8,533 bases of DNA from positions 1 to 8,533 of the forward strand of contig JALSRY010000620.1 in NCBI GenBank assembly GCA_026984555.1, read 5' to 3'. Below are positions 1 through 6,783 of this stretch, piece by piece. The position numbers and the translations under genes were made by a program. The notes beneath the pieces are model-generated. The model searched no databases. It was not told where the DNA came from and worked only from the letters and a program-made list of their open reading frames with translations. This stretch comes from Phycisphaerae bacterium. Its GTDB lineage: Bacteria > Planctomycetota > Phycisphaerae > UBA1845 > Fen-1342. Position 1 is the stretch's first letter; each line of letters starts with the position of its first letter.

Positions 1-966
1 CAGGCCCGCCGCCGCCAGCCCGTCGTATACGTTGTGCCGTCCGACCAAGGGTGTCTCGATGTCAAAGATGTGCCCGGCGATGCGCAACCGGTACCGCGTC
101 GCGTCGATCGCCTCGCGCACCTCGGCCGCGGTCAGGTCGGCGGCCTGATCGAGCGCATAGGTCACCACCCGGGCACCGCAGCAGCGCACCATCTCGCGGC
201 AGTGCGGGTCGTCGCGGTTCACCACCGCCACCCCGTCGCCCGCCACCTGTGCGAAAAGACGGGCCTTCGCCGCGGCGTACCGTTCCATCGTCCGGTGGTA
301 GTCGAGATGATCCTGCGTCAGGTTGGTGAAACCGGCGGCGGCAAACGCCAGGCCCGCGACCCGGCGCTGATCGAGCGCATGGCTCGACACCTCCATGACA
401 ACCCACTCCGCCCCGTTGGCCGCACACTGCGCCAGCAGTCGGCCGAGCTCGAGCGGCCCGGGTGTGGTCATGTGTGCCACGACCGGCGCTCCGGCCAGAT
501 CGTGCGCGACCGTCCCGAGCAGGCCACAACGCCGACCCGCGTGCCGCAGCATGGCGCACACCAGCGTCGTGACCGTGGTCTTGCCGTTGGTGCCCGTCAC
601 GCCGATCAAACGTGGACACGAGCTGCTGGACCGGTCCAGGCCGTACCATCGCCACGCGAGTTGCGCCAGGGCCGAGCGGGCGTCCTCGACCGGCAACACC
701 ACCGCACCGCTGACCGCCCCGATGTCCTCCCCCACGATCGCGGCCGCGCCGCGTCGAACGGCGTCGTCGATGTATTGCCGCCCGTCGGCCCGCGTGCCCG
801 GAATCGCCACGAACAGCCCCCCCGGCTGCACCGCGCGCGAGTCGTCATGAACGCCGCTGATCCGCACGGCCCCCTCCACGGGCCCGAGCGGAGCCGCGAC
901 AATGCGCGCGACGAGTTCATCGAGTCGGCGATGCTGAGCTTGCACGGTGCGTTCCTGTCGCGGCAT
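1..966 (-). CDS. murE: UDP-N-acetylmuramyl-tripeptide synthetase MurE (C-terminus outside window)
   Basis: MurE is a cytoplasmic ATP-dependent ligase that adds the third residue (usually meso-diaminopimelate or lysine) to UDP-MurNAc-L-Ala-D-Glu. The first 322 residues are in the window and the frame is still open at base 1. Visible motifs are the UDP-site DDSR (41-44), the P-loop VTGTNGKTT (123-131), TTP (167-169), EVSSHA (192-197) and the NLTQDHLDYH block (215-224). Lys234 in YAAAKARLF matches the carbamylated lysine of the family, and GRHNVYD (309-315) opens the C-terminal half. The DNPR-type motif that would show which amino acid is added lies outside the window. The ATG at 966 is the only reasonable start, 42 bp after the ftsI stop. 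Its Shine-Dalgarno is poor: AGGGG sits about 18 bases upstream. The gene is last in the visible dcw operon. Identity is certain; the exact start is fairly sure. Confidence 0.96.
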   Translation of the reverse strand, partial: MPRQERTVQAQHRRLDELVARIVAAPLGPVEGAVRISGVHDDSRAVQPGGLFVAIPGTRADGRQYIDDAVRRGAAAIVGEDIGAVSGAVVLPVEDARSALAQLAWRWYGLDRSSSSCPRLIGVTGTNGKTTVTTLVCAMLRHAGRRCGLLGTVAHDLAGAPVVAHMTTPGPLELGRLLAQCAANGAEWVVMEVSSHALDQRRVAGLAFAAAGFTNLTQDHLDYHRTMERYAAAKARLFAQVAGDGVAVVNRDDPHCREMVRCCGARVVTYALDQAADLTAAEVREAIDATRYRLRIAGHIFDIETPLVGRHNVYDGLAAAGL

Positions 967-1008
967 GCGCGACCAACTTGTGATCCCCTGCGCGTTTTGC
1001 GCGGAGTA

Positions 1009-2820
1009 TTACTCGATCCCGTTCGGTTTCGTTTGCGTCCGCTCCGGCGGAACGTGCATGTATTCGAGTACGTCAGCGACGATGGCGGCGGCCGCCGGGG
1101 CCGCGACCGTGCCGCCGTAATACTTCCCTCCCGACGGTCGATACAGCGTCACCAACACCGCGACACGGGGGTGGTCGGCCGGCGCCCCGCAGACGAACGA
1201 ACCCACGAACGCGCGGGGAATGTAGCCGCCGCCACCGGCGCGGGCGACCTGCGCGGTTCCCGTTTTTCCGAACACCTGCCAGCGCTCGAGCCGGGCGCGT
1301 TTGCCGGTCCCGTTGTTGACGACCTCGACCAGCGCCCGCAACCGAAACTCGCGGGCCACATCCGCCGCCAGTACCCGCCGAATCCCGATCGGCCGCGAAT
1401 TGTCCTGGATCGTCTCGCCCGAAGGCGCCACCACGCCGCGCACGATCCGTGGCCGAAACAACACACCGTCGTTGCACAGCACGGAAAAGGCCGTGATGAT
1501 CTGGATCGGCGTGACGGCGATCTCCTGCCCGATCGGGATCGACTGGGTCGAAAACTTCGTCCAGCGCTTCAAGGCTTGAACCAGCCCCGGGTGCTCGCCG
1601 GGAAGGCCGATTCCGGTCGGGTCGCCGAATCCGTACATGCGCACGAACTCGAAGAGCCGGCGGTTGCCGCAACGCGCGCCGAGCAGCCCCATCCCGATAT
1701 TGCTCGACTTGCTGATGATTTCGTGCAGCGTCAACCGGTCGTAGGGGTGCGTGTCGTGGATGATGCGGCTGCCGAAACGGTGCGTCGGCCCGTCGATCGC
1801 AAAGACCTCGTCGATTTCCGTCTGCCCGGCGTCGAGCGCCGCGGCGGCGATAAACGGCTTGAAAATGCTGCCGGGCTCGTAGGAATCGGAAATGGCGCGG
1901 TTGCGCAGCCGCTGGCGGGCGGCGTCGCGCTGCTCCTCGTCGAGACCGGGTGGGATCGGTCGGGCCGGGTCGAACGAAGGCAGCGTTGCCATCGCGAGTA
2001 CCTCACCCGATTGCGGATCCATCACCACCGCGACGGCCCATTGCGGCTTGTGCTGCTCGAATGCCTCCCGCAAGTGTTGCTCGACCCGTTGCTGAATGTA
2101 CGTGTCGAGTGTCAACACCACCGAAGCGCCGTCCACCGGCGGCTCGTACTCGTCCCGCTCCGTGCGCAGCCGCCGGCGACGCACGTCCACCGTCGAGACG
2201 CCGCGGCCGTCGTGGCCGATCAACAACGCATCGTACATCTGCTCGATCCCCGCGAGCCCGTGTTGCTCGGAACCGACGAACCCCACCGTCTGTGCCGCGA
2301 GCGGTCCGAACGGGTACACCCGCTGCGGCTCGTACCGCACGCGAAACGCCCGGGAGAGACCGAGCCGACGCACGCGGTTGAACGCCGCCAGCTCCTCCGG
2401 CGAGATGCCCCGTCGCACCCAGGCGAATCGGCTGGTACGCTTTTCGAGAATCAGACGCTCGAGCGCGGCGGGGTCGATGTGGAGCGCTGCCGCGACGCCT
2501 TGCGCCTCGACATGCGGATCACGCACGATTCCCGGATCGACGAAGATCGACGGCCGCCGCGTACTGCCGGCGAGCACACGTCCGCGGCAATCGAGGATTT
2601 CCCCGCGCTGTGCCGGCACGACCCAGGTCGCGGTGCGCCGGCGCAGGGCGTCCTCGCGCATGGCCGCGCCGCGTTGCTGTTCGATACGCACCAGGCGATA
2701 CGCGGTGCCCAGCAGCGCCAGTGCCACGAGCGCAAAAACAAGGTTCGACGGCCGCACGGCAATCTCCCCGGCCCGGTGCGCGGCGACGCGACACGCCGCC
2801 CCGGCGGACCGATTCGTCAT
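1009..2820 (-). CDS. ftsI: Division-specific peptidoglycan transpeptidase FtsI (class B penicillin-binding protein)
   Basis: This 603-residue protein crosslinks peptidoglycan stem peptides at the septum from the periplasmic face. One membrane segment lies at about residues 25-44, followed by the PBP dimerisation domain (RGEILDCRG at 72-80 is a form of the family's RGxIxDRNG motif). The transpeptidase domain covers about 232-585. All three catalytic motifs are intact: SIFK (Ser318 nucleophile, Lys321), SSN (372-374) and KTG (519-521). There is no C-terminal PASTA domain, which fits FtsI rather than SpoVD or PBP2x forms. The length is close to E. coli FtsI (588). The ATG at 2820 overlaps the ftsL-like stop as ATGA and has no clear ribosome binding site of its own, so translation is probably coupled. 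Position between ftsL and murE supports ftsI over an elongation PBP2. Confidence 0.95.
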   Translation of the reverse strand: MTNRSAGAACRVAAHRAGEIAVRPSNLVFALVALALLGTAYRLVRIEQQRGAAMREDALRRRTATWVVPAQRGEILDCRGRVLAGSTRRPSIFVDPGIVRDPHVEAQGVAAALHIDPAALERLILEKRTSRFAWVRRGISPEELAAFNRVRRLGLSRAFRVRYEPQRVYPFGPLAAQTVGFVGSEQHGLAGIEQMYDALLIGHDGRGVSTVDVRRRRLRTERDEYEPPVDGASVVLTLDTYIQQRVEQHLREAFEQHKPQWAVAVVMDPQSGEVLAMATLPSFDPARPIPPGLDEEQRDAARQRLRNRAISDSYEPGSIFKPFIAAAALDAGQTEIDEVFAIDGPTHRFGSRIIHDTHPYDRLTLHEIISKSSNIGMGLLGARCGNRRLFEFVRMYGFGDPTGIGLPGEHPGLVQALKRWTKFSTQSIPIGQEIAVTPIQIITAFSVLCNDGVLFRPRIVRGVVAPSGETIQDNSRPIGIRRVLAADVAREFRLRALVEVVNNGTGKRARLERWQVFGKTGTAQVARAGGGGYIPRAFVGSFVCGAPADHPRVAVLVTLYRPSGGKYYGGTVAAPAAAAIVADVLEYMHVPPERTQTKPNGIE

Positions 2821-3059
2821 GGATTCGTCGCCGGTTGGTGCTCGCGGGCGGCTTCGAGCAGGCTGCGGATACGCGCGGGGTTGCGCAAGCGGGCGAGTTC
2901 AAGCTCTTTCTCGCGTACTTCCTGCCGCAACGCCGCCGCCCGCCGATCAAGCTGCGAAATCGCATAGTGCAGCCGTGCCGCTTCCGCTCGCAATACCGCG
3001 ACCGCGAGCATGATGGCGGCCGCCCCTGCCAGAATGATGATGGTCCGCCGCAGCGGCAT
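2817..3059 (-). CDS. ftsL: FtsL-like cell division protein
   Basis: This 80-residue bitopic protein has a short basic N-terminus, one membrane helix (about 6-23) and a charged coiled coil (about 27-58) with regularly spaced Leu, Ile and Val. It ends in RLRNPARIRSLLEAA (57-71), the kind of 'NPxRI' turn seen at the end of FtsL and FtsB coiled coils. In known systems FtsL pairs with FtsB and activates the FtsW-FtsI septal synthase. Sequence is too diverged to be proof, so the call leans on topology, size and its place just before ftsI, sharing an ATGA overlap. The ATG at 3059 has a GAGGTG ribosome binding site 5 bases upstream. An FtsB-type or unrelated small coiled-coil protein is the alternative. 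Confidence 0.8.
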   Translation of the reverse strand: MPLRRTIIILAGAAAIMLAVAVLRAEAARLHYAISQLDRRAAALRQEVREKELELARLRNPARIRSLLEAAREHQPATNP

Positions 3060-3136
3060 GGCCGCACCTCGTGCCCGCCCCGCAAGCCGCTATCGTAACC
3101 GAACCGCCGCTTCGCCCGAACCCGCCAACGCCTACC

Positions 3137-4192
3137 CTACGTGTCGCTCGAACGCACGGGCAGCTTGATCCGCGCACCGGCCCGCAGCTTGTTCGCATTA
3201 CGCAAACCGTTGAGCGCCGCGATCTCACGCCAACGCCGCTCGTCCTTGAGCATCCGCCGCGCAATGCTTACCAGCGAGTCTCGCCGGCGGACGGTGTACC
3301 AGCGCACGCGAACCTGCCGGACGCCCCGCTGTGGCCGTTTCGCCGCCGCTATCTCTGCCCCTTCCTGTGTCTTGCGTGTCGCCATCGCCCGGGCGACTTC
3401 CAACGCCGGAATCGTGAGCACATCGCCGGGGTAAATACGGTCACGGCGGGCGGCGATACGCGGATTCGCCGCGACAAGCACCCGTAGCAGGGCGGGATCG
3501 TCCGTCTTCCAGTGCCGCCGCATGATCCGCACCAGCGTGTCGCCCCGCCGAACGGTGTAGTGCGTCGCGGCCGCGGGGGGCTTGCCCGGGGAGACGCCCG
3601 TCGGGCGCGCGTCGCCGCGGGGCGCGATCGCCGCCAGCAATCGCGTGGGGTGCGCCGGCTCGCCAGTAACGACCGCGACCGGCACGCCCTCGGTGGCGGG
3701 TGGCAGGGGCGCGTCGACCTCGCTGGCCGGTGGTTCGCCTCGCGTGGGTTCGGCCAGCGTCAACGATGGCGCATCACCTTCACCAGCGGCCGCCGGCTCG
3801 ACCGCGATATCGGCTGCGGCGAATACGATTTCCCCACCCGTATCGACTACGGGGGGCGGAAGGGTGCTCACCGGGCGTCCCGGGGTAGCGCTGCGCCCCA
3901 GCGAGGTTGCCGCGACCACGGCGGTTGTCGTCGCCGGATGGTTTGCTCCGGGCGTGACGGGGCTGGGAAGCTCGAATCTGCGATGTGGCGGCGTGTTGCG
4001 CGCACGGGGCAGGGCATCGCCCGATGTTTCGGACGATGCCAGCGCCGGTGTCGCGCCGGCGGCTTCGGGACCGCGCACGACCAGCGGCGCCGGAAGCTCA
4101 ACCACCGGCCGCGCAACCTGTTTGATGAGCCAGCACATGCCCGATACGAACGCAAGGCAGGTCAGGAACGCCACTTTCGAACTGAGGACCAT
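3137..4192 (-). CDS. Membrane-anchored protein with two C-terminal LysM domains
   Basis: This 351-residue protein starts with a hydrophobic segment at about 6-25, an uncleaved anchor or signal peptide. A long Pro/Ala/Thr-rich linker of low complexity follows (about 30-208). Two LysM modules end the protein: HYTVRRGDTLVRI onward (211-262) and WYTVRRRDSLVSI onward (298-346). LysM binds N-acetylglucosamine-containing glycans, so the protein most likely sits in the periplasm attached to peptidoglycan. No enzymatic domain is visible. It lies between rsmH and ftsL in the same direction, 61 bp after rsmH and 77 bp before ftsL, which suggests a role in division-site wall synthesis or daughter-cell separation; that role is inference. 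The ATG at 4192 has a near-perfect AAGGAGG 5 bases upstream. No standard gene name applies. Confidence 0.87.
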   Translation of the reverse strand: MVLSSKVAFLTCLAFVSGMCWLIKQVARPVVELPAPLVVRGPEAAGATPALASSETSGDALPRARNTPPHRRFELPSPVTPGANHPATTTAVVAATSLGRSATPGRPVSTLPPPVVDTGGEIVFAAADIAVEPAAAGEGDAPSLTLAEPTRGEPPASEVDAPLPPATEGVPVAVVTGEPAHPTRLLAAIAPRGDARPTGVSPGKPPAAATHYTVRRGDTLVRIMRRHWKTDDPALLRVLVAANPRIAARRDRIYPGDVLTIPALEVARAMATRKTQEGAEIAAAKRPQRGVRQVRVRWYTVRRRDSLVSIARRMLKDERRWREIAALNGLRNANKLRAGARIKLPVRSSDT

Positions 4193-4197
4193 GCCAG

Positions 4198-4204
4198 CCT
4201 CCTT
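4198..4204 (-). promoter_or_regulatory. Strong ribosome binding site of the LysM gene
   Basis: AAGGAGG on the minus strand lies 5 bases before the ATG at 4192. It is the best Shine-Dalgarno match in the dcw part of the window and fixes the start of the LysM gene. Confidence 0.8.
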
Positions 4205-4215
4205 GCCAAGTGCTT

Positions 4216-4238
4216 CGGCGGCGCCATCCGCGCCGCCG
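4216..4238 (-). other. 9-bp GC-only hairpin in the rsmH-LysM intergenic region
   Basis: The arms CGGCGGCGC and GCGCCGCCG are perfect complements around a 5-base loop. The hairpin begins 15 bases after the rsmH stop and ends 12 bases before the LysM ribosome binding site. No U-run follows on either strand, so it is not a standard intrinsic terminator. It could slow read-through, stabilise mRNA or be chance in GC-rich DNA. Confidence 0.4.
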
Positions 4239-4253
4239 CCTCCTTCGCCAGTA

Positions 4254-5162
4254 TCAGAGCCGCTCCGCCACGCGCAGCTTCGCGCTACGGCTCCGCGGGT
4301 TGCGTCTGCGTTCCTCTTCCGCGGCCACCACCGGTCGTTTGGTCAGCTCGCGGAAAGTGCCCGCGGATCGCATTTCCCGTAGGAAACGCTTGACCAGGCC
4401 ATCTTCCAGGCTGTGAAAGCTGATCACCGCCAGCCGGCCACCGGGTCGGAGAAAATCGGGAGCTTTCGCGAGAAACGTCTCCAGGTTGTCCAACTCGTGG
4501 TTGATGGCCACCCGTAACGCCTGAAACACTCGGGTCGCGGGGTGGAGCCGTCCCCGCCGGGCACCACGCGAACCGGTGAACGCGGCCTCGACCGCCCGGG
4601 CGAGTAGCGATGTCGAGCGAATCCGCGCGTTACGCCGATACTCACAGATTTTCCTCGCGATCTTCCGGCTGGCGCCTTCCTGACCGAACTGGTAGAACAG
4701 GTCGGCCAGCTCGCGCTCACTGAGCCGATTCACGAGGTCGAGGGCGGTTTCGGGCGCGTCGCGGTCAAAACGCATGTCGAGCGGACCGTCACGCTCGAAA
4801 GAAAACCCCCGACTGGGGTCTTCGAGCTGGGCGGAGTTTACGCCCAGATCGAGGAGCATCAGATCGACCGCTTCGGTCCCGGCCTCCTGCAGGCACACGG
4901 GAAAGTCGGCGTAATTGGCCTTGAACAGCCGCAAGACACCCGCGTCCTGCGGGCCCAGTCGCTCGCGGGCGATGGCGAGCATCGCGTCGTCGAGGTCCAC
5001 GCCGATATATTGCCCGCCGGGCAGCACCCGCGGCAGGATGGCCGCCGCATGGCCGCCGAGCCCCACTGTGCCGTCGAAGACGGTTTGGCCGGGGTGGGGG
5101 TCAAGCAGGCGGAGAATCGGCTCGACAAGAACGGGAACGTGCTCGGGCCGCGCATCCGCCAC
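4254..5162 (-). CDS. rsmH: 16S rRNA (cytosine-1402-N4)-methyltransferase RsmH (MraW)
   Basis: RsmH is a SAM-dependent enzyme that N4-methylates C1402 in the decoding centre of 16S rRNA. From GTG at 5162 the product has 302 residues, the usual family size. It starts VADARPEHVPVLVEPIL, matching the normal N-terminus. Motifs seen are the SAM loop DGTVGLGGH (30-38), DLDD (56-59), LLDLGVNS (103-110), DMRFD (129-133), FHSLED (249-254) and the C-terminal basic RNPRSRSAKLR (287-297). An ATG at 5345 in the same frame would add 61 residues. That extension is Arg/Pro-rich and unlike any RsmH N-terminus, whereas the GTG has an AAGGA site 6 bases upstream, so the GTG is preferred. It is separated from mraZ by an unusually long 447-bp gap. 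Confidence 0.95.
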   Translation of the reverse strand: MADARPEHVPVLVEPILRLLDPHPGQTVFDGTVGLGGHAAAILPRVLPGGQYIGVDLDDAMLAIARERLGPQDAGVLRLFKANYADFPVCLQEAGTEAVDLMLLDLGVNSAQLEDPSRGFSFERDGPLDMRFDRDAPETALDLVNRLSERELADLFYQFGQEGASRKIARKICEYRRNARIRSTSLLARAVEAAFTGSRGARRGRLHPATRVFQALRVAINHELDNLETFLAKAPDFLRPGGRLAVISFHSLEDGLVKRFLREMRSAGTFRELTKRPVVAAEEERRRNPRSRSAKLRVAERL

Positions 5163-5168
5163 CGGGTT

Positions 5169-5174
5169 TCCTTC
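5169..5174 (-). promoter_or_regulatory. Ribosome binding site fixing the GTG start of rsmH
   Basis: GAAGGA on the minus strand is 6 bases before GTG 5162. This spacing, with the conserved HVPVLVEP segment coming only 8 codons later, decides against the upstream ATG at 5345. Confidence 0.75.
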
Positions 5175-5403
5175 ATCGCACGGGCGCGGCAACCGCCGGT
5201 GTGTGTCACGGGATGGCGCGAAACGAACCCGCACTCCTCCCGCCGCACGCTGGGGTGTGGCTGTTGTCGACGCGCGTGGTCGCCGCGAGTTCCGGCGACA
5301 CCCATCGACACCGCGCCCATTTTTTTCTGGACGAGCCCGCGCCAAACGGGTATAGTTCCGGTTGCTAAGCGGTTCGTAGCGGGTCAGAGAAGGGGGGAGG
5401 TCG

Positions 5404-5427
5404 ACGTGTTTCCTCCGTGAAACACGT
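5404..5427 (-). other. 9-bp hairpin with a purine-rich loop side
   Basis: ACGTGTTTC and GAAACACGT are perfect complements around a 6-base loop. On the transcribed minus strand the loop and 3' arm read ACGGAGGAAAC, which resembles a ribosome binding site, but no start codon follows at a useful distance. There is no U-tract, so a terminator is unlikely. Confidence 0.4.
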
Positions 5428-5551
5428 GCGACCGTTGTGGGACCAGGCGAGTTTGCTCACATTCGCCTGCGGAGCACAGTCGAGCATCCATGCTCGTTTT
5501 GCTCGGACCCTCCGGCGAAAAAGGCCCGTTACCTGCGCTTCCGAATCCGTC

Positions 5552-5589
5552 TGGTTGCAGCGGCGGCTGTGGCTCCGCCGCTGCAACCA
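5552..5589 (-). other. 15-bp perfect hairpin just after mraZ
   Basis: TGGTTGCAGCGGCGG and its exact complement flank an 8-base loop, starting 20 bases downstream of the mraZ stop. It is the strongest inverted repeat in the window. No U-run follows directly on the minus strand; a T5 run comes about 29 bases later. It may be a partial transcription barrier between mraZ and rsmH, an mRNA-stabilising stem, or a REP-like palindrome repeated elsewhere in the genome. Confidence 0.6.
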
Positions 5590-5609
5590 CCCTCACTTAA
5601 CCCAACCAC

Positions 5610-6119
5610 TTATTCGTGAACACCGACCGCTCGTTCCGGCGTCTCGGGAGCCCCGTTTTCTTTCAGCTCCCGGAGTTCCCGCATCGCTTTGGCGCGATGC
5701 TGGGGGTATGCCGGCCACTTCTCATCCTGGAACGCTTCGAACGCACCGCGATCCCAAAGTTCGAGGCGATCCTGGACGCCGATCAGTGTGACCTCTCTTC
5801 CAATCCCGGCTCGCTTGAGAAGGCGCTCCGGGATGAGGATGCGACCCTGACTGTCGGGGTCGAGCAGGGCACTCTGAGAAAACTCGAACTGCCGCCATTC
5901 GTAGGCTTCGTCCGATATCTGCTCCGGCGGCGGAATGAACGCCCGCGTTTTCTCGTAATACCGCTCCGGGTAAATCGCCAGCGTGCCCTGCCGTTGCCCC
6001 GGGACGACGTAAAACGCCCGCCCATCCGCGTCGCAGTTGATCTTGGATCGAATCGCGTGTGGAATCGACAGCCGATTCTTGGCGTCGATCGTCAGCTCGT
6101 AAGTTCCAACGAAGAACAT
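5610..6119 (-). CDS. mraZ: Transcriptional regulator MraZ
   Basis: MraZ is a DNA-binding protein with two SpoVT-AbrB folds that forms ring oligomers and, in E. coli, represses its own dcw operon. Both repeats are present: TIDAKNRLSIP (10-20) and LDPDSQGRILIP (86-97), each with the DxxxR signature (Asp12/Arg16 and Asp89/Arg93). DRLELWD (117-123) closes the second fold. At 169 residues it is about 20 longer than usual, through a charged C-terminal tail from about 140. The ATG at 6119 is fixed by the MFFVGTYELTIDAK N-terminus. Its Shine-Dalgarno is weak (GTGGGA about 13 bases upstream). It is the first gene of the dcw operon, though rsmH is 447 bp away instead of the usual short gap. Confidence 0.96.
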   Translation of the reverse strand: MFFVGTYELTIDAKNRLSIPHAIRSKINCDADGRAFYVVPGQRQGTLAIYPERYYEKTRAFIPPPEQISDEAYEWRQFEFSQSALLDPDSQGRILIPERLLKRAGIGREVTLIGVQDRLELWDRGAFEAFQDEKWPAYPQHRAKAMRELRELKENGAPETPERAVGVHE

Positions 6120-6167
6120 CGCGATTCATGATCCCACTTGGCACCACTGAAAGGTCCAGCTAGGGAA

Positions 6168-6195
6168 ATCCTACCACATCGCTCCACAATTGCAA
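6168..6195 (-). promoter_or_regulatory. Candidate sigma-70 type promoter of mraZ
   Basis: On the minus strand TTGCAA (6190-6195) and TAGGAT (6168-6173) are separated by 16 bp. Each matches 4 of 6 consensus positions. A run of A8 (6207-6214) and a T5 run lie just upstream, where an UP element would sit. Transcription would begin near 6161, giving a leader of about 40 bases. Moderate confidence: it is the only AT-rich stretch in an otherwise GC-rich region and is correctly placed. Confidence 0.45.
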
Positions 6196-6243
6196 GCAGA
6201 AACGGGCTTTTTTTTGAAAAACCCCCAAACTCACGCCGTCGTC

Positions 6244-6264
6244 TGGGAAAATAGGCAAGATGGG
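6244..6264 (+). promoter_or_regulatory. Possible MraZ-type boxes (TGGG-N4-TAGG-N5-TGGG)
   Basis: Two TGGGAA words (6244 and 6261) flank a TAGG (6252) at near-even spacing of 8 and 9 bases. E. coli MraZ binds TGGGN repeats with 5-base spacers upstream of its own gene. The spacing here is not exact, and the array is about 125-145 bp from the mraZ start on the opposite strand, so this is a weak candidate. Confidence 0.22.
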
Positions 6265-6269
6265 AACTG

Positions 6270-6331
6270 TGTTCGGCGCAGCGAAAAATGGCGTCACGCG
6301 TGTTCGGCGTAGCGGAAAATGGCGTCACGCG
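6270..6331. repeat. Two adjacent 31-bp direct repeats, transposon-end-like
   Basis: Units 6270-6300 and 6301-6331 abut with no spacer and differ at only 2 of 31 positions. Each starts TGTTCGGCG, has a GCG(A/G)AAAATGGCG core and ends in the palindrome GCGTCACGC plus G. A degenerate third copy of the core follows at about 6330-6348 (GCAAAAACATGGCGTGTGA). Repeated binding sites starting with TGT at the outer edge are typical of ends recognised by Mu, Tn7 and Tn5053-type integrases. The MuB-like gene nearby supports that reading. Operator sites for an unknown regulator of mraZ are the alternative. Confidence 0.8.
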
Positions 6332-6366
6332 CAAAAACATGGCGTGTGAAATCAGCGCAGGGATTC

Positions 6367-6389
6367 AGCGGGCCCCCGCCACGCCCGCT
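6367..6389 (-). other. 7-bp hairpin downstream of the 111-aa gene
   Basis: AGCGGGC and GCCCGCT pair around a 9-base loop, 12 bases past the stop at 6402. A smaller stem GGTTG-TT-CAACC (6396-6407) spans the stop itself. There is no U-run, so at most this is a weak or Rho-assisted end signal. Confidence 0.3.
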
Positions 6390-6401
6390 TTCGAAGGTTG
6401 T

Positions 6402-6737
6402 TCAACCGGCTATCGGGTCGGTCCGCCAGGTGCGGATGACCACCTGCCGGCCGGTGAGCAGCGCGGCCCAGGCGTTCGTGATGGCCCCGTCGTCCTGCTG
6501 TACCTGCCAGTCGGCCGGCAGGGTTTCGCCGAGGCCGTAGCCGCGCGGGTCCACCCCCAATCGCAATCCGATCCGCGCTGCGGGAAAGTCGCCGACCTCC
6601 CCATGCGGCACTTCCCACCATTCGGCCAGCCATGGTGCCAGTCCGAATGCGCCGGTGCCGGTGGTCGCTTCGAGCAGCACCACCGTCTCCTCGATGGTGT
6701 CGGCAAAGCGCCGTGGTGGCGACCCTGCGGCGTTCAT
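6402..6737 (-). CDS. Hypothetical 111-aa tryptophan-rich protein
   Basis: I do not recognise this protein. From ATG 6737 it has 111 residues, acidic overall, with six Trp (36, 40, 41, 77, 90, 104). The centre APWLAEWWEVPHGEVGD (34-50) and a GLRLGVDPRGYGLGE stretch (57-71) look like a folded soluble protein with normal composition, not a shadow frame. No signal peptide or membrane segment is seen. The start is preceded by GGGGGG 7 bases upstream and shares a base with a stop codon (TGATG) of another frame, suggesting translational coupling. The frame is also open upstream to ATG 6803 or 6824, but that extension is Arg-rich and poor. Its setting suggests a phage or transposon cargo gene reading toward the element end. 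Confidence 0.6.
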   Translation of the reverse strand: MNAAGSPPRRFADTIEETVVLLEATTGTGAFGLAPWLAEWWEVPHGEVGDFPAARIGLRLGVDPRGYGLGETLPADWQVQQDDGAITNAWAALLTGRQVVIRTWRTDPIAG

Positions 6738-6783
6738 CAGATGCCCCCCGTGCCGTAGGCGGCGACGAGTAGGCGGAAGGCCA

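Larger units (their letters stand above)
5163..5609 (-). other. 447-bp mraZ-rsmH intergenic region with several hairpins
   Basis: No convincing gene is seen here; the short open frames have no family resemblance and poor start contexts. The left third (to about 5345) could be read as an RsmH extension but looks non-coding. The rest holds four inverted repeats: 5404-5427, 5444-5469, 5481-5496 and 5552-5589. I looked for RNase P RNA landmarks such as GAAAGTCCGG and found none. The density of stems suggests a structured leader, processing sites or an unrecognised small RNA, which is inference. Confidence 0.5.

Noticed and set aside
34..2967. A 977-codon plus-strand open frame across murE and ftsI
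   Set aside because: It is antisense to two genes with all their catalytic motifs intact. Its product is Arg/His/Pro-rich with no recognisable domain, as expected for a GC-rich shadow frame.
3512..4393. Plus-strand open frames of about 266-293 codons opposite the LysM gene
   Set aside because: The minus strand has two clear LysM domains and a strong ribosome binding site. The plus-strand products are low-complexity.
5163..5345. RsmH extended to the ATG at 5345 (363 aa)
   Set aside because: The 61 extra residues resemble no RsmH N-terminus, and the GTG at 5162 has a well-placed AAGGA and gives the normal length.
5481..5500. A 6-bp hairpin followed by TTTT on the plus strand, terminator-like
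   Set aside because: No plus-strand gene lies upstream to be terminated, and the stem is short.
5365..5596. Minus-strand ORFs of about 70 codons in the mraZ-rsmH gap
   Set aside because: They run through the hairpins, lack good ribosome binding sites and overlap each other in different frames.
6270..6350. CRISPR array
   Set aside because: The repeats abut without spacers, so there is no repeat-spacer pattern, and no cas gene is near.
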